A stretch of 64,000 bases of DNA from Theropithecus gelada (lineage: Eukaryota; Chordata; Mammalia; Primates; Cercopithecidae): NCBI RefSeq assembly GCF_003255815.1, contig NC_037673.1, positions 6,863,647-6,927,646 on the forward strand, given 5' to 3'. Below are positions 38,001-50,690 of the stretch, piece by piece. The position numbers were made by a program, and so were the translations under genes. The notes under the pieces were generated by a model that searched no databases, was not told the DNA's origin, and saw nothing but the letters and a program-made list of their open reading frames with translations. Positions within the stretch are counted from its first letter, which is position 1. Each line of letters starts with the position of its first letter.

Positions 38001-40118
38001 CTGACTATAGGATTAAGCTGAGTTTTAAAGTGATAAGGGGAAAAAAAATCTACAACAATGGTGATAGACAATGAAATGGAATGGAATGAGACTCCTAGCA
38101 GGTAGAAGCATTGCTGCTGTTGGGGTACTGAAAGCAGTGAGCTGAAAGATTAGATAGTTGTCAGAAGAGATAATTTGACATTGAGATTGTGATGGTTTTG
38201 GTCCTACAGATGTCAGCGTTCTATTTAGCTTACTAGTGATTGAAAAATCACCTCTTCCCATCACTGGGAAATGTATTCTTCAGTTTAAAGAAGAAAAAAG
38301 GTACTTGTGTCTCATCAAATTTTCAAATTCATGAAAAATTATTTGCACCAAAAGAAAACAAGAATAAACATTCAGCAAGATTACTCTTAAACTGATGAAT
38401 ACATCACCAAAAGAAAATACATATATGGATGTTTACATTTTCTCAGCTCCATTTCTTCAATCGTACAGACTCTGCAGGTCTTTCATCACTGCAGTTTCAT
38501 CCATGGCTTAGAGACTTGCACAGAGACAGCAATGTGCCGATAGAGTCCAAGGAGCAGCTCCTCTGGGCTGAGTGCTGCTGGCCATGCCACATGCCACAGT
38601 TTTTTCTATCTGCCAATTGGCTCCAGCCAACTGAGTGCAGATGCAAGTGGACACAATGAAATTTTGGTGTACATTATTTTAAGCTGAGAAACCTACCAGA
38701 GTCCTTGGTATAGTTAGTTGGAAGAATAAGACAGAAGAGAACATGGTGGTCTAAGACTCTTCTTTCTAATATACAAAAAAAAAAAACAAGGACCCTTTAT
38801 CCTCTTTTGAGAGTTAAAGACACCAATTTAATATCGTTACACTTGGTGACCAATTTGAATAAGAGGCTTAAGAGATTAAATGCTGTCATTCCACAAGAAA
38901 TACATTAAATCTCTGAAATCCAAATATCCAAAATGGACTTTTACAAACAACCTTACAAAGTTATTATAGGCAGAAGAGAATTTTTGTGGTTATTAAATAC
39001 AAAAAGGATTATCTTCTTATAATATTTCCCAACGACATCTTTTAAAAGAAAGTCTCCTAAAATGGTTTTGCTGCTTAGATTTTTCTCTCATTCTGGATTT
39101 GCATCAACAGATCTGCCCTTGACTGTCCAGAATTTGTCTTGCCAAACAGGAAAGATTTATTTTTAAGGGACTGAGGAAGAACCTCTAGCATAGGCTAGAG
39201 CTAAACCACAGAGCATATCACCTAATAGACATAATATTTTAAATAACAACACCAATAATAATAAAAGTTAGACAGGACTCTGGAGCTGATGATATTCTGC
39301 CTCTACACATGTCAGCTGTTTGACTGTAAAAAGTATTCATTGTTGAATCTGCCATGTTATTGAGCACAGAGTTGTTGCTGGTTAATTTCTGTTTCTCTGA
39401 TTCTGTGGAGTAAACATGACTTTACCAGGACATCTCTGTTCAGCTTCAATTTTCATGGAATAAATAGAAAAGATTAAAAGCTAGAAAGATCTAAGAACAA
39501 GGAGAAACGATTATAGCTCATCTTCCAGGAAGATTAATTCTCAACATGATAAAAGGCTTGGTGAAACATATTAAGATAATATGCCTAGTTTCTCTCTGTA
39601 TTTGCGGTAAGAGGAAATGGAGATGACAGCATAGTTTGTGGAAGATTATATAATTCAACAGATGGCAAGAAAGGAGGTAGAACTATTTAACAACAAGTTC
39701 TCCTTTTCCATCAAAGAGCATAAGAGACAGAAACACAAGTAAGAGGCAAAGATGTCCTAGTGAGAGAGAAAACGGGAAGAAGGTACCTTACTTCTTTGCG
39801 AGTGCAGGTTTGAAGATGTGAGGTCAGAAACTCAACAATCTCTGAGAAATCACAGGGAATGTGAAGAATCTAGGAGTGCTAGAAATGAGTAAATAGGACC
39901 CCCGCCCCTTTTTGTAATGAAGAAAAAAACAAAACAAAAAGAGGTCCCTGCCAACTAGAGATCAAAAACTTAAAACTCCCTACAACGGATTCCAGAAGGT
40001 TTTACTGAACACATAGTAAATTCCATCAGTATGGAATTTAAAAAGAGCGCATGACAAATCATTCTCTTTAAAGAGTTACTGAACAGACATGTAAGAAGAA
40101 TACCATAGACATCACTTA
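38001..40118. other. Unassigned 2.1-kb stretch
   Basis: No gene, no frame over 80 codons and no repeat I can name. Together with 29.2-31.1 kb it is the best place to look for conserved non-coding sequence. Confidence 0.45.
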
Positions 40119-40240
40119 CCTACTATATTTTTTAGTATAGTAGGTATATATTATATATATTATATATACGCCTACTATATTAAATAACTATGCTAACTAT
40201 ATATTTAATATAGTAGGTATATACTATATTTTTAAACACA
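40119..40240. repeat. AT-rich palindromic cluster
   Basis: There are two inverted repeats. Arms 'cctactata' (40119-40127) and 'tatagtagg' (40136-40144) flank an 8-nt loop. Arms at 40163-40186 and 40202-40223 are nearly perfect around a 15-nt loop ('actatgctaactata'), and share the core 'cctactatattaaata'. A further 'tagtaggtatata' repeats nearby. Confidence 0.9.
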
Positions 40241-40454
40241 GTCGGTATGTATATTTAAGTCTTTCATTGTGTAAACAAAAATTGAGAAATATACGCAGGT
40301 TCAAAACGTATGTAAGATGAGCTGAATCTGATGAGAAAAGACTGTTGATCAACACGTGCAAATTAAAAGACATGCATTTGGGTTCTGTGCCTCTGCCACC
40401 ATTCTCTTCCCATGCTACCTCCTCCAACCCACTCAGAAAAATTATCATAAAACT

Positions 40455-40795
40455 AGAATGGAGACTTCCCTTCGCCTCCTAAGACTCTACTGCTCTATGC
40501 GGTTGTCACTAGCTGTGTAAGGCAATTGAGTGCTTGAAATATGGCTGGTCCAAACTGAGATGTGCTGCAGGTAAAAAATACACCCCATATTCCACAGACT
40601 GAGTCTAAGAGAATATAAAATATAGTTAACATTTTTGATTACATGTTGAAATGGTAATATTTTAAGGTATTAGGTTAAATGAAAATATATTTTTACAATT
40701 AATTTCACTTATTTCTTTTTAATTTCTTAATGTGATTACTATAATTTTAAAATGACATGTACAATTCATGCTATATTTCTAAAGGACAGCACTAA
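40455..40795 (-). mobile_element. Unnamed dispersed repeat, hAT-MITE-like
   Basis: 'ctctatgcggttgtcactagc', 'gagtgcttgaaatatggctgg', 'gagatgtgctgcagg' and 'aaaggacagcac' match a frequent mammalian repeat ('agtgctcaatagccacatgtgg' type, diverged). I recall the family but not its name. Confidence 0.5.
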
Positions 40796-40984
40796 TTAAA
40801 GAACCTCTGTAGACATCCAGGGAAGAGAGATCAGCCTCTAGCCATACTGCAGTCACCTCTTCACCACGTTAAAAATGTCAGATTATCTACAGATGTAAAC
40901 TGTACTTTAACCTGAACACCTGCTTTTCTCAATGAATTTTTTGTTGTTCTTATGCAATTCTAGGTTAAAACAAACTTTGTTTAA
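40796..40984. other. Unassigned sequence
   Basis: Short interval with nothing recognised. Confidence 0.4.
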
Positions 40985-41100
40985 CAATGTTTCATTGTAC
41001 TCATTAAAACCTTCAATACAATGTTGAAGCAGCTTGATGACAGTGAATATCCTTGTCTTTTCCACAGTTTAATGAAAAATTATTGAATATTTCAGACGTC
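40985..41100 (-). mobile_element. L1M fragment duplicating part of 42165-42255
   Basis: 'gatgacagtgaatatccttgtcttttcc' and 'attattgaatattt' match 42190-42250 and the same reverse-strand L1 ORF2 position. This is therefore a second, separate L1M piece next to the larger one. Confidence 0.6.
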
Positions 41101-41104
41101 TTTT

Positions 41105-42800
41105 AAAATATTGTATTGAGATATATAAAGTAACTACAATAATTTTAAGTGTGAAGCCCTTAGGATTAAAAAGATAGATTTTCAGAACTCGGTAAGATCT
41201 CCTTGGTTATCTTTCAGTGCTATGTTCCTAAAAATAACTATAAATTCTGACTTCTGTGAGCATGTATTCATTCTAGCTTTGTTTGTTTTTGTTTTAAATT
41301 TGTTTTGAGTTTACAGAAATGAAATCACAGAATATGTGATTTCATATATCAGGCTTTTTTTCACTCAACTAATACATCCAAGAGCTTTTCAGATTGTTGC
41401 ACTGACCAATAGTTTATTTTCACTGATGTGTACTATTCCACTGGGTATTATTTTTTATTCATTCACCTGTTGTATCTGGGTTTTTCCCACTTTTTGACTG
41501 CTATGGATATAACTTCTATAAACATTCCAGAAAATGTTTCTTTAGAATATATTTACATTCATTTACGTATTTAAGGTAAGATTGCTGGATCAATTAATTT
41601 TAATATTATTTTTAGTGGAAACTGTCAAACAGGGTCTTCTAAAGTGCTTATGTATTTCTCACTTCCAGGGCACTGACAAGGGCTTGTATGCACCACATCC
41701 TTGCCGATACTTGCATTTGTAATCATGGCCTTCCAGAGGGTGTGTGTGATATCCCATCATGCCTCTCATCTGCATTTCTTTAGTGAGTATGGAAGCTGAG
41801 CACCTTTTCTTTTTATTTATTTATTCACTCATTTATTTAGGTCTCCTTTAATTTCTCTAGGTAATATTTTGTAGTTTTCAGAGACCTGGCACATCCTTGT
41901 TAAATTAATTCCTAAGTTTTTGAGTTTTTGATGTTATTGAAAATACTTGAAATTTAACACTTTTATTAGTTTTTCAGTTGTTTACTGCAATAACCTCAAA
42001 ATATATCTTATTTTTACATATTGACTTTGAATCCTATGACTTTGCTAAATTCACTTGTTAGTTCCACTCGTTTTTAGATTATTTTTGGATTTCTAAGAGC
42101 ACTGTCATGTCATCTGAAAATAAAAGAGTATTACTTTTTAAACATTTATACATTTTATTAATTTTTCATGTTTAATTGTACTCGTTAAAACCTTGATGAT
42201 AGTGAATATCCTTGCCTTTTCCAAAATTTCAAGATAAATTATTGAATATTTCCTCATTAACTATGATGTTAGTTCTAGATTTCTCGGACATGCCCTTTAT
42301 AAGATTGATAAATTGTCTATTACTACCTTTTGAGAGCTTTTATTATGGTTGGGTAGTGAATTTTGTCAACTTCTTTTTCTATATCTGTTGAGATGATGAC
42401 TATACGAATATTCTCCCTTATCTATCCATGGGGTGAATTACATTGACTGGATTTCAAATGCGAAATCAACCTCTTGTTCATGAAATAAACTCTGCTGGGT
42501 GACAGAATATCATCCGTTAATATAGCCTAGGCTTTGATTTGCTAATATTTTATTAAGAATTTTTACATCTGTTAATAGGACATTGGCCTAGAATCTTCTT
42601 GACTTGTAATATTCCTGTCAGATTTTGGTATGAAAATTAATCTTGCATTTAGAAAGAAGATGGGAAATGGTTTATATTTTTCCATTTTCTGAGCATTTTT
42701 ATTTAAAATTGGTATGATTTGTTCCCTAAGTGTCTGTTAGAATGCGCAGGGAAGCCATCTGTGCCTGTAGCTTTCTTTCTAAGTATTTTTTTTAATTATG
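41105..42800 (-). mobile_element. L1M (L1ME-like) ORF2 to 3' end, minus strand
   Basis: Ordered reverse-strand matches: 'gttgtatctgggtttttccc', 'ttgctggatca', 'catccttgccgatactt', 'aattcctaagtttttgag', 'agcactgtcatgtcatctg', 'gtcaacttctttttctatatctg' and 'gaagccatctgtgcc'. The 3' end is at the left. No intact frame. Confidence 0.75.
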
Positions 42801-42854
42801 GAAACAATGTAAATATAGGAATATATAGATTTTTTATTTATTCTTAGGATAGTT

Positions 42855-43075
42855 TTGAACACCACTATGAACAAAGTAGACTTAATTTATATTTACAGAA
42901 CAATAACAACAATAGAACACACATTCTCCTCAGTTAAACATGAACATTTGCCAAGATAGACCATATTATTGACCAGAAAACAAGCCTTAATAGATGTATA
43001 AAAATCCAAGTCATACAAAATATGTTATTTGGTGACAACAAAAAAAATTGCTAGTTAATAATGAGGACTATAAAA
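42855..43075 (+). mobile_element. Inverted 5' part of the neighbouring L1M, plus strand
   Basis: 'acacacattctcctcag', 'gccaagatagaccatatt', 'aacaagccttaatagatg' and 'tcatacaaaatatgtt' are plus-strand L1 ORF2 from upstream of the segment that ends the minus-strand piece at 42800. It is best explained as the inverted 5' end of that element. Confidence 0.65.
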
Positions 43076-43169
43076 AATGACAAGGGGACATAAGGAGACG
43101 TTTTGTCTTACAGAGACACATATGGACATTTTCCAACGCTCTTCATTCCTTTCTGAGATTCTGTGTTTC

Positions 43170-43640
43170 TTTCAGGTTGTAGGATTTTCTTTATTACTTC
43201 TTAGAATGTTGGCCTGCCAGTGACAATGTCTCTCAGCTTTGATTAATCTGATAATGTCTTTATTTTACTTTCATATCCAAGGACATTTTCTCAAGGTAGA
43301 GAAGTATAGACGCTTTTCTTAAGTTTTAATGATGCTTCCCAACTTCCAGTTTCTGTTGAAAATTCATCTATTACTCTGATTGTTATTTCCTTGAGAGTGA
43401 TGTGGGTTGTTTTCTCCTTTTAAGGTTTTCTCTCAGATTTTTAATGTTTGTCTACAGTGCACCTCAGTGACGGTTTTTGTTTTTTTTTTGGTATTCACTT
43501 TTAATATATAAAGTCCTTTTCATAGTTTTTCATAATTTATTTCCTTCTCTCTTCAAATATTGCTTCCACTCCATTCTTTCTAGTCTCTTTTCTGGGATTC
43601 CAATTATATAAATGTCTTTAAGATATATTTATATGATATT
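43170..43640 (-). mobile_element. HAL1/L1M ORF1-region fragment, minus strand
   Basis: 'ggcctgccagtgacaatgtc', 'gtctttattttactttcatatcc', 'tctgttgaaaattcatctattac' and 'tctgggattccaattat' match the reverse-strand ORF1 region of old L1/HAL1, in parts. A poly-T run lies at 43480-43489. Confidence 0.55.
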
Positions 43641-43831
43641 TGTAATATATATGGTTTTCCTTTAATCATAATAGAAGACATAACCAGCCACACTATTCTA
43701 ATCCCTGAGTAAACATGGAAATTCTTTTCATATAAAACTAAAATACACTCCCATCTTACATTTGCATTTATTTTCCTAATACCTGAGTTGAAGAGATTAG
43801 ATTAGATGATCCCTTCTAAATATCAACTGTC

Positions 43832-44985
43832 ATAATCTGTTTTGCGCTGCTGTCACAGGATAGGGTGATTTACAATGAGCAAATATGTATTGGTTCATGG
43901 TTGTAGAGGCTAGGATGTTCAGCATCAAGTGCTGGCATCTGGTGAGGGCTTTCTTGCTGTGCCATCACATAGTGAAAAGTGCAAGAGTGAGAGAGCAAGA
44001 GGAAGCCAAATTTGTTCTTTAATAATGGTATTAATTCCACCTGTAAGGGCAGGTCCCTTATGACCTAATAACTTCTTAAAGGTCTCACTTCCTTGTAAAA
44101 TTTCATGTTATTTTTAGTTGACACACAATCGTTGTGTATATTTATGGGATACAGAGTGATATTTCGCTACATGTGTACAAATATGTAATGGTCAAATCAG
44201 AATAATTAGACCTCAAACATTTATCATTTCTTTATGTTGAGAATATTCAAAATGCTCTCTTCTACCTTTTTTAAAAAATACAATATTGTTAACTATATTC
44301 ATCCTACAGCGCTGTAGGACACTAGAACATATTTACCATATCTAGCTGTAATTTTGTATTCATTAACAAACATTTCCCTATTCTCCCCTCCTCCCATGCA
44401 TTTCTCAGCCTCTACTAACAACCATTCTACTCTACTTTTTCTAGCTCCTACAGATGACTAAGAACATGTGATATTTATATTTCTGTGCCTGGTTATTTCT
44501 TTCAATATAATGTCCTCCAGACTAATCCATGTTGCCTCAAATAACAGGATTCTATTATTTTTGATGATGGAATAGTAAGTGTTGGATTTGTTGGATAGCT
44601 GAATTTTGAAATTTTTAATTGAAATGAAATAGAATGCTAGGTTCCACTGTGTGTATATGCCACATTTTCTTTATTCATCTGTTGATGAAAATGTAGGTTG
44701 ATTCTATATGTTGGCTACTGTGAGTAGTTCTTCAATAAACATAGGAGTACAGGTATCCCTTTGATATACTGATCGCCTTTCCTTTGGATAAATACCTAGT
44801 TAGTGGGATTGCTGGATTCTATGATAGTTCTATTTTTACCCCTTTTGGTTAGAAATTTCCATTTTCTTTTCCACAATTGTTACACTAATTTACATTCCCA
44901 CCAATCCTGCCTCTTACTACTGTTACAAAGGCAATTAAACTTTAATATGAATTTTGGAGGAGACAGACATTTAAATCATAGTACC
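43832..44985 (-). mobile_element. MaLR-type LTR (MST/MLT1-like) split by an L1
   Basis: The left part 'taatctgttttgcgctgctgtc' to 'aaaggtctcacttcc' (43832-44096) and the right part 'actgttacaaaggcaattaaac' to 'ttaaatcatagta' (44907-44985) are contiguous in the reversed LTR. The 0.8 kb between them is the L1 below. Confidence 0.75.
44097..44904 (-). mobile_element. L1MA/L1PB-type 3' part, minus strand, nested in LTR
   Basis: Ordered reverse L1 matches: 'gtgtatatttatgggatacag', 'tttctgtgcctggttatttc', 'ctttattcatctgttgatg', 'gatcgcctttcctttgg' and 'atttacattcccacc'. About 60 bp at 44577-44637 does not match L1 and may be a small insertion. Confidence 0.8.
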
Positions 44986-46029
44986 AACCTTTAGTGTTTT
45001 TCTTTATGGTACTTTGAGAAAATGTCTAAGGACAGCAGAATTATACTAAGTGTCTATTTATTGGATATTCTTTGGAATATATTGTAAGAAAACAAATATA
45101 CTTCTTTGGACATGTTTTAAGGTTGGCACTATTCAAATAATTCTAAAATGAACTTCAGACTTCTAAGAAGGTTTTAAATATTAATGATAAGTTTTATGGT
45201 CACTAGAGTTAGCATATTAGTCATATATTGTAATAGCACAGAGCTGTTAAACAATAGTTCATCTTTTGATGCAACCTGGATGGTGTAAAATGATAACTGC
45301 CTGCAAATAGTTCAAATATTCTCTAGTTATATTGTTTTGGAGATATCATTGTGTCTCCATTTTCTTAGTAGCAAATAGTCCATTATGCCATTGTTATTGA
45401 ACTTCCTTTGTAAACAGAATGTTCAAGCAACACTATCCAAGCAGAAAAATAATATATATTGCAAAGTTCCATTTTCAGGAAATGGTACTGTTAAAACTTG
45501 TCCATTTTCTCTCTGTATTTTAATGTGATTTTCTTTGTAATTATCTGTTGCCTTTGTAGTAAGGGAGTCAGGGAACAATAGCAGGGATTTTTTTTCCTAG
45601 TCAATTTAACAGTCAATTTAATGTGGTTTTTTTTTCTCTTAATCACATGGAAATTCGGTAGCCTCATATTATAAAAGCTAAGAATTAGTTACTTTAAATT
45701 AGTAGTTCTGAGCTTTTGGGTGATTAGGTTGATGCATGTCTTTCTCAAAATGAAAATCCTTTGAGGTATGTGCAGGCTTGGTGTGATTTATAGGAATATA
45801 ATGCTGATTTCAGTCATACTATTTCAGAAGGAAGTAGATATTAAATACAAAACACACAAAGTTCTAAAATGTGATCATTTTATGGAACAGCATTTACGGT
45901 TTACTTTTATTGTCATTGCCAATGTAATACACTTCTAAAGCATAAAGATAAAGAACACATAGATGCACAAAGGAAATAAAAATGACAAAAATTATATAAA
46001 ATGCCATCTCAATAGTGTGCTATGTATAT
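44986..46029. other. Unassigned AT-rich 1-kb stretch
   Basis: No gene or named repeat recognised. Confidence 0.4.
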
Positions 46030-46300
46030 TTGCAGTGTATACAAATACAGATACATACATAGTTTAATATCACACTTTACACGTTGTTTTGAAGCTTTCT
46101 TCTCTCACTTTGCAACGTATCAGGAGTATTTTTCTATGGAAATTGGTCTTTTTCTTATATATTTGTAATAAATATTTTGAAATTTTCCCTAAGTACATAG
46201 CATATTTGTTTAACCAATTTCTAATTTTGGAACATTTCATTTTTGCTATGATGGAAACAAATATTCCTCTATTCAAGTTCCAAAACTGAAATTGTTGATT
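46030..46300 (-). mobile_element. Old L1 3' end, minus strand
   Basis: 'gagtatttttctatgg', 'catatttgtttaaccaatttc' and 'gaacatttcatttttgctatg' resemble the reverse L1M 3' region. Diverged. Confidence 0.45.
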
Positions 46301-46441
46301 GGAGGAAGTTAATAGTATATTTAAAATGATTAAACACAAAACTAACAGTCTCCATTATAAAAATTTTCAATAACAATTGTAATAATCAAAGCAAAACAGT
46401 AAAACACTAAGTTTGAAATCTAAATGAGAGGGACAGTTTTG

Positions 46442-46625
46442 ATCTAAGTGTGTTGCGGGAGGGGGGTGCGTTTGGCTGTGTCTGAAGACAGTTTTGGTTG
46501 CCACAACTAGAAGGGTGCTGCTGAACCTAGAGGCTGGGATTCGGGATGCTGCTGACCATTGGCCAATGCACAGGAAAGCCCCCATCACCAAGAATTATCT
46601 GGTTCAAAATGTCATTAGGAATTAC
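46442..46625 (+). mobile_element. MER5-like hAT MITE, plus strand
   Basis: 'ctgaagacagttttggttgcc', 'agggtgctgctgaacctag', 'gatgctgctgacc', 'caatgcacaggaaagccccc' and 'aagaattatctggttcaaaatgtc' (partial) follow the consensus of a MER5/Charlie-type non-autonomous element. The 3' terminal repeat is missing. Confidence 0.65.
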
Positions 46626-47305
<680 letters not shown>

Positions 47306-47318
47306 GGCCTTTGATCTT

Positions 47319-47639
47319 AACGTGTAAATATTGACAATCTCCAATATATACCACCGTAATTCCTTAAAACAGCCTTGTGTCCTAAAATGGAGTTATTCTA
47401 ACCAAGACCTTTAAAGGTTCTAAATTTTATGTATGACTACTTTTCCCCAACTTTCTCTTTATCCTACACTTCTAATTTTATTCTCAATATCCAAAATGTT
47501 TCTTTCCATCTGCATGGATTTTATATCCTGTAATCACAGGATATACTACTCTCACTTAGTCTTTTAGAGTACTTAATAACTTATGATTATTACTTCTCTT
47601 CCAATTTAAATCTCCACACGAAAACCAGAAGAATGATTT
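47319..47639. other. Unassigned sequence
   Basis: Short inverted repeat 'tatcctgtaatcacaggata' at about 47524-47543; otherwise nothing recognised. Confidence 0.4.
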
Positions 47640-47885
47640 TCCTATGAAAATGGGATGTTATCTCTCGGCTTAAATCATACAAATATTTTACTCACGGCTG
47701 TTGTGCAGGATCAGTCAAGGATTTCAGCGTGGCCTGCAAGTACTGGATGATCTACTCTCTGCACACATCTGCAGTCTCAGATCTTATTACTTTACCTCTG
47801 GGTACCTTCCACATAGGTCTTCATTCAGCTCATCAAAAAATGTGTCACTTCTTCAGTGTCACCAGGCATTCGCACGCATTATTGT
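47640..47885 (+). mobile_element. L2 ORF2 fragment, plus strand
   Basis: 'gtggcctgcaagtactggatgatct', 'ctctctgcacacatc' and 'cattattgttcctgatatg' follow, in diverged form, the L2 ORF2 C-terminal region and the start of its 3' part. Two overlapping frames of about 70 codons are incidental. Confidence 0.5.
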
Positions 47886-48879
47886 TCCTGATATGTTTGT
47901 CTTGGTGCTCCCTTAATTCCTGTATTTCTTCCTTTGGATAAGTCATTGCTGATACGCCATCTTGCCAGGTTATGATTCTTTGTTATCTGCACTCATATAA
48001 CAGAGTTCATTTCTGCAGGGCAGATATCTGTATTTGTAATGTACACTTATCAGAATGATGAGAAGTGTTCATGTACTTTATAAAGTTAATGCCTCTGATA
48101 GGGAACAGGTAATCATGAAGTTTCCAGACGAAACAATTTCTTCATGCGATACAATCTTGGGGTATCTGTATTCCAAGTACACTAGAGTGGTGAATTTTGA
48201 ATTGGCATTTTGTAGATTTTTAAAAGTACTTTTAACGAAAGTATAAGTAAGCTATTAGGGAGTGGTAATCTAGTAGAAATGTGAGATATCAGTATCTACA
48301 GAATTTTAGGCTCTAGTCCTATATTTATTTAGAGAATCAGAAAATACTATACCTAGAATTCATTAAATACTACCTTATTAAAAATACTTAATGGGTTATA
48401 CGTTAGTATTATCCCTGTGGCTTTTACTTAAGAGATATTTAAGTGGTGATCACCAAAAACATTTATGAAGTTTAATTTTTAGTAATGGCACACTGGAAAT
48501 GGTTTTCTCTCACTGGAAAAGAAAAAGGGAAAATTGAACAAAATAAAACAAAATGTGTCTAAAGGCACTGAAGAGCTACCAAGTACAGAGAAATTTCAGG
48601 CCCAAGACCCACAGAAAGACTCAAGACAAGAGGGGTAAGACTACCAAGAAGTGGAAGTCCTGGAAAACACACTAGCTTTGGCTTAGGGTCTTGAAATTCT
48701 CTGTGTGGGATCAAGGATTAAATGGGAAATGGTCAGCTCTTGTGTGGGCTGAAGCTCACATTTTTTTTGTATCAGTATTTAGTTGGGGTTAAGTGCTCTG
48801 AGACTGATAATGATACTCGCCTAGTTTCCTGCCAGTTGCAAAGGGAATGCTTTGGAGAAATATAAGATAATCTGAAGCT
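47886..48879. other. Unassigned 1-kb stretch
   Basis: No gene recognised. The last 300 bp may already be diverged L1/HAL1 leader. Confidence 0.4.
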
Positions 48880-49389
48880 TAAAATTATCTCTACAACTAA
48901 TAAAAAAAATTATATGACAATCACAGAAAATCACATATCCAAAAAACAAAATTAATGAAAACCAAAGGACAAAGACAGAAAACAGAAAAAATAAAATAAA
49001 TCCAGTTAATGTAGCTATATGCAGATGTTAAAATCACAATGTTAATAAATGAATTTTTAAAAACAAAATGGAGAATTAGATAATTTGGGAATACAAAAAA
49101 ATGAAAATTCCAAAATTAAAAAATAGAATGACTAAAAAGAGCTTAACAGATAATGTTAAAGCAAGAGTAGATTTAGTTGAGGAGAGAATTAATGAACTTG
49201 AAGACAAATTAGAAATAAATTATCTAGGCTGAAGATGGCGAGACAGTGGATGCAAAGCCCAGGCAGGAAAAGCAAAAAGGAATACATGAACCTCACAGAG
49301 GATAAATGCAACAAAAACCACACTTAGGTACAAAGGGTTTATCAGGTAAAAAAATAAAACAAGAATAACTTTAAAATTAGACAAAGATG
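48880..49389 (+). mobile_element. L1M/HAL1 ORF1-region fragment, plus strand
   Basis: 'gagagaattaatgaacttgaagac', 'gaaataaattatctaggctg' and 'aacaaaaaccacacttagg' follow the ORF1 coding region of old L1/HAL1. It is interrupted by the Alu that follows. No intact frame. Confidence 0.6.
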
Positions 49390-49701
49390 GCCAGGTGTGG
49401 TGGCTCATGCCTGTAATCCCAGCACTTTGGGAAGCTGAGGCGGGCAGATCATGAGGTCAGGAGATCAACACCATCCTGGCTAACACAGCGAAACCCTGTC
49501 TCTACTAAAAGTACAAAAATTAGCCGGGCGTGGTGGCACGCACCTGTAGTCCCAGCTACTCGGGGAGGCTGAGGCAGGAGAATGGTGTGACCCCGGGAGG
49601 CGGAGCTTGCAGTGAGCCGAGATTGCCCCACTGCACTCCAGCCTGGGCAACAGAGCGAGATTCTGACTCAAAAAAAAAAAACAATAAAAACAATAAATAA
49701 A
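49390..49701 (+). mobile_element. AluY/AluSc-type, plus strand
   Basis: Full-length Alu, modestly diverged, with an A-rich tail containing CAATAAAA units. An 18-bp target duplication 'taaaattagacaaagatg' lies at 49372-49389 and 49702-49719, the longest in the window. Confidence 0.95.
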
Positions 49702-49803
49702 TAAAATTAGACAAAGATGAGAGAATGACTCTGGAATGGCAGAGTAAAGAGATCTGTAGAAACAAGCAACTACCATGAATTTTGATATGTATAGTTTTAT
49801 ATA

Positions 49804-49842
49804 TAATGTGTGTGTGTGTCTCTCTCTCTCTCTCTCTCTCTT
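49804..49842. repeat. (TG)n(TC)n compound dinucleotide repeat
   Basis: About 7 TG units followed by about 12 TC units. Confidence 0.95.
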
Positions 49843-50289
49843 TGGAATGCCCTTGGGAATTATCCTAAGGGCATATAACAAATGAAGGAACACTTATTCA
49901 AGAAAATCTATTAATTCTCACCAAGAACAGTGAGATTCTATGGCATTTGAGCTTCAGACTGAGAGTAAGTGACTTTAGCAATTCACATCCCTCCCCGCAA
50001 CATAAAAACACAGATCATTAGCAAAGGCCATCATGTACTTATAAAAGGTGGCATGATTGCCTATTTTTTATGCTTTCTTCTCTTAACTAACATACAAGAG
50101 CAATATTATTGAGCTTATAACCTATAGAAATATATTTGGTCAAGGATGTGGTTGGGACCAAAGCTATATTGGGGTGGAGAAATGATACCAAACAGTAACT
50201 TGAAAATGAAAGAAAACAACGGAGAAAGCCACAAAGGTAAATATGAAGTCTAATATGAAAACTCTTACAGTGAGTTTGAGGGATTTGGG
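49843..50289. other. Unassigned sequence
   Basis: No gene or named repeat recognised. Confidence 0.4.
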
Positions 50290-50690
50290 GCCTAGCAAGA
50301 AAAAATATATGAACACAAGGTGGCAGTAAAGCACAACAAGCTTTATTCTGGTGCTGCTTTGTTAGGATTGCCTGGGAGAGGAAAATCCCTCAGAGCCTGA
50401 GGCCTTCTAGACACAATGTCAGAGAGCCACAGCCCAGGAGGGGAGGAGTACACAGGGATTCCTGCAGGAGTGGGGAACTGGGGAGAGTGCTCACCTATCT
50501 AGAGGCTATTGCTCAGCAGGATGAGGAGAGGGAGGGTCTCCAGGTCAGAGAAATCCAAGGCAGCAATGGTTTGGGATTTTTATTGCCCAGGGCTTATCTA
50601 TTACAAGCAGGTGTTGGGAATAGTTTTGTGGGTTAGTCAGAAAAGGAAGGCCCTAAATGCCCACATTTTTGCTTCCTTGGGCTATAATTA
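50290..50690 (-). mobile_element. Possible ERV1-type LTR, minus strand
   Basis: GC-richer block. On the minus strand it contains 'aataaagcttgttgtgc', a typical LTR polyadenylation signal followed by a plausible R/U5. I cannot match it to a named LTR, and ends and target duplication are unclear. Confidence 0.35.
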
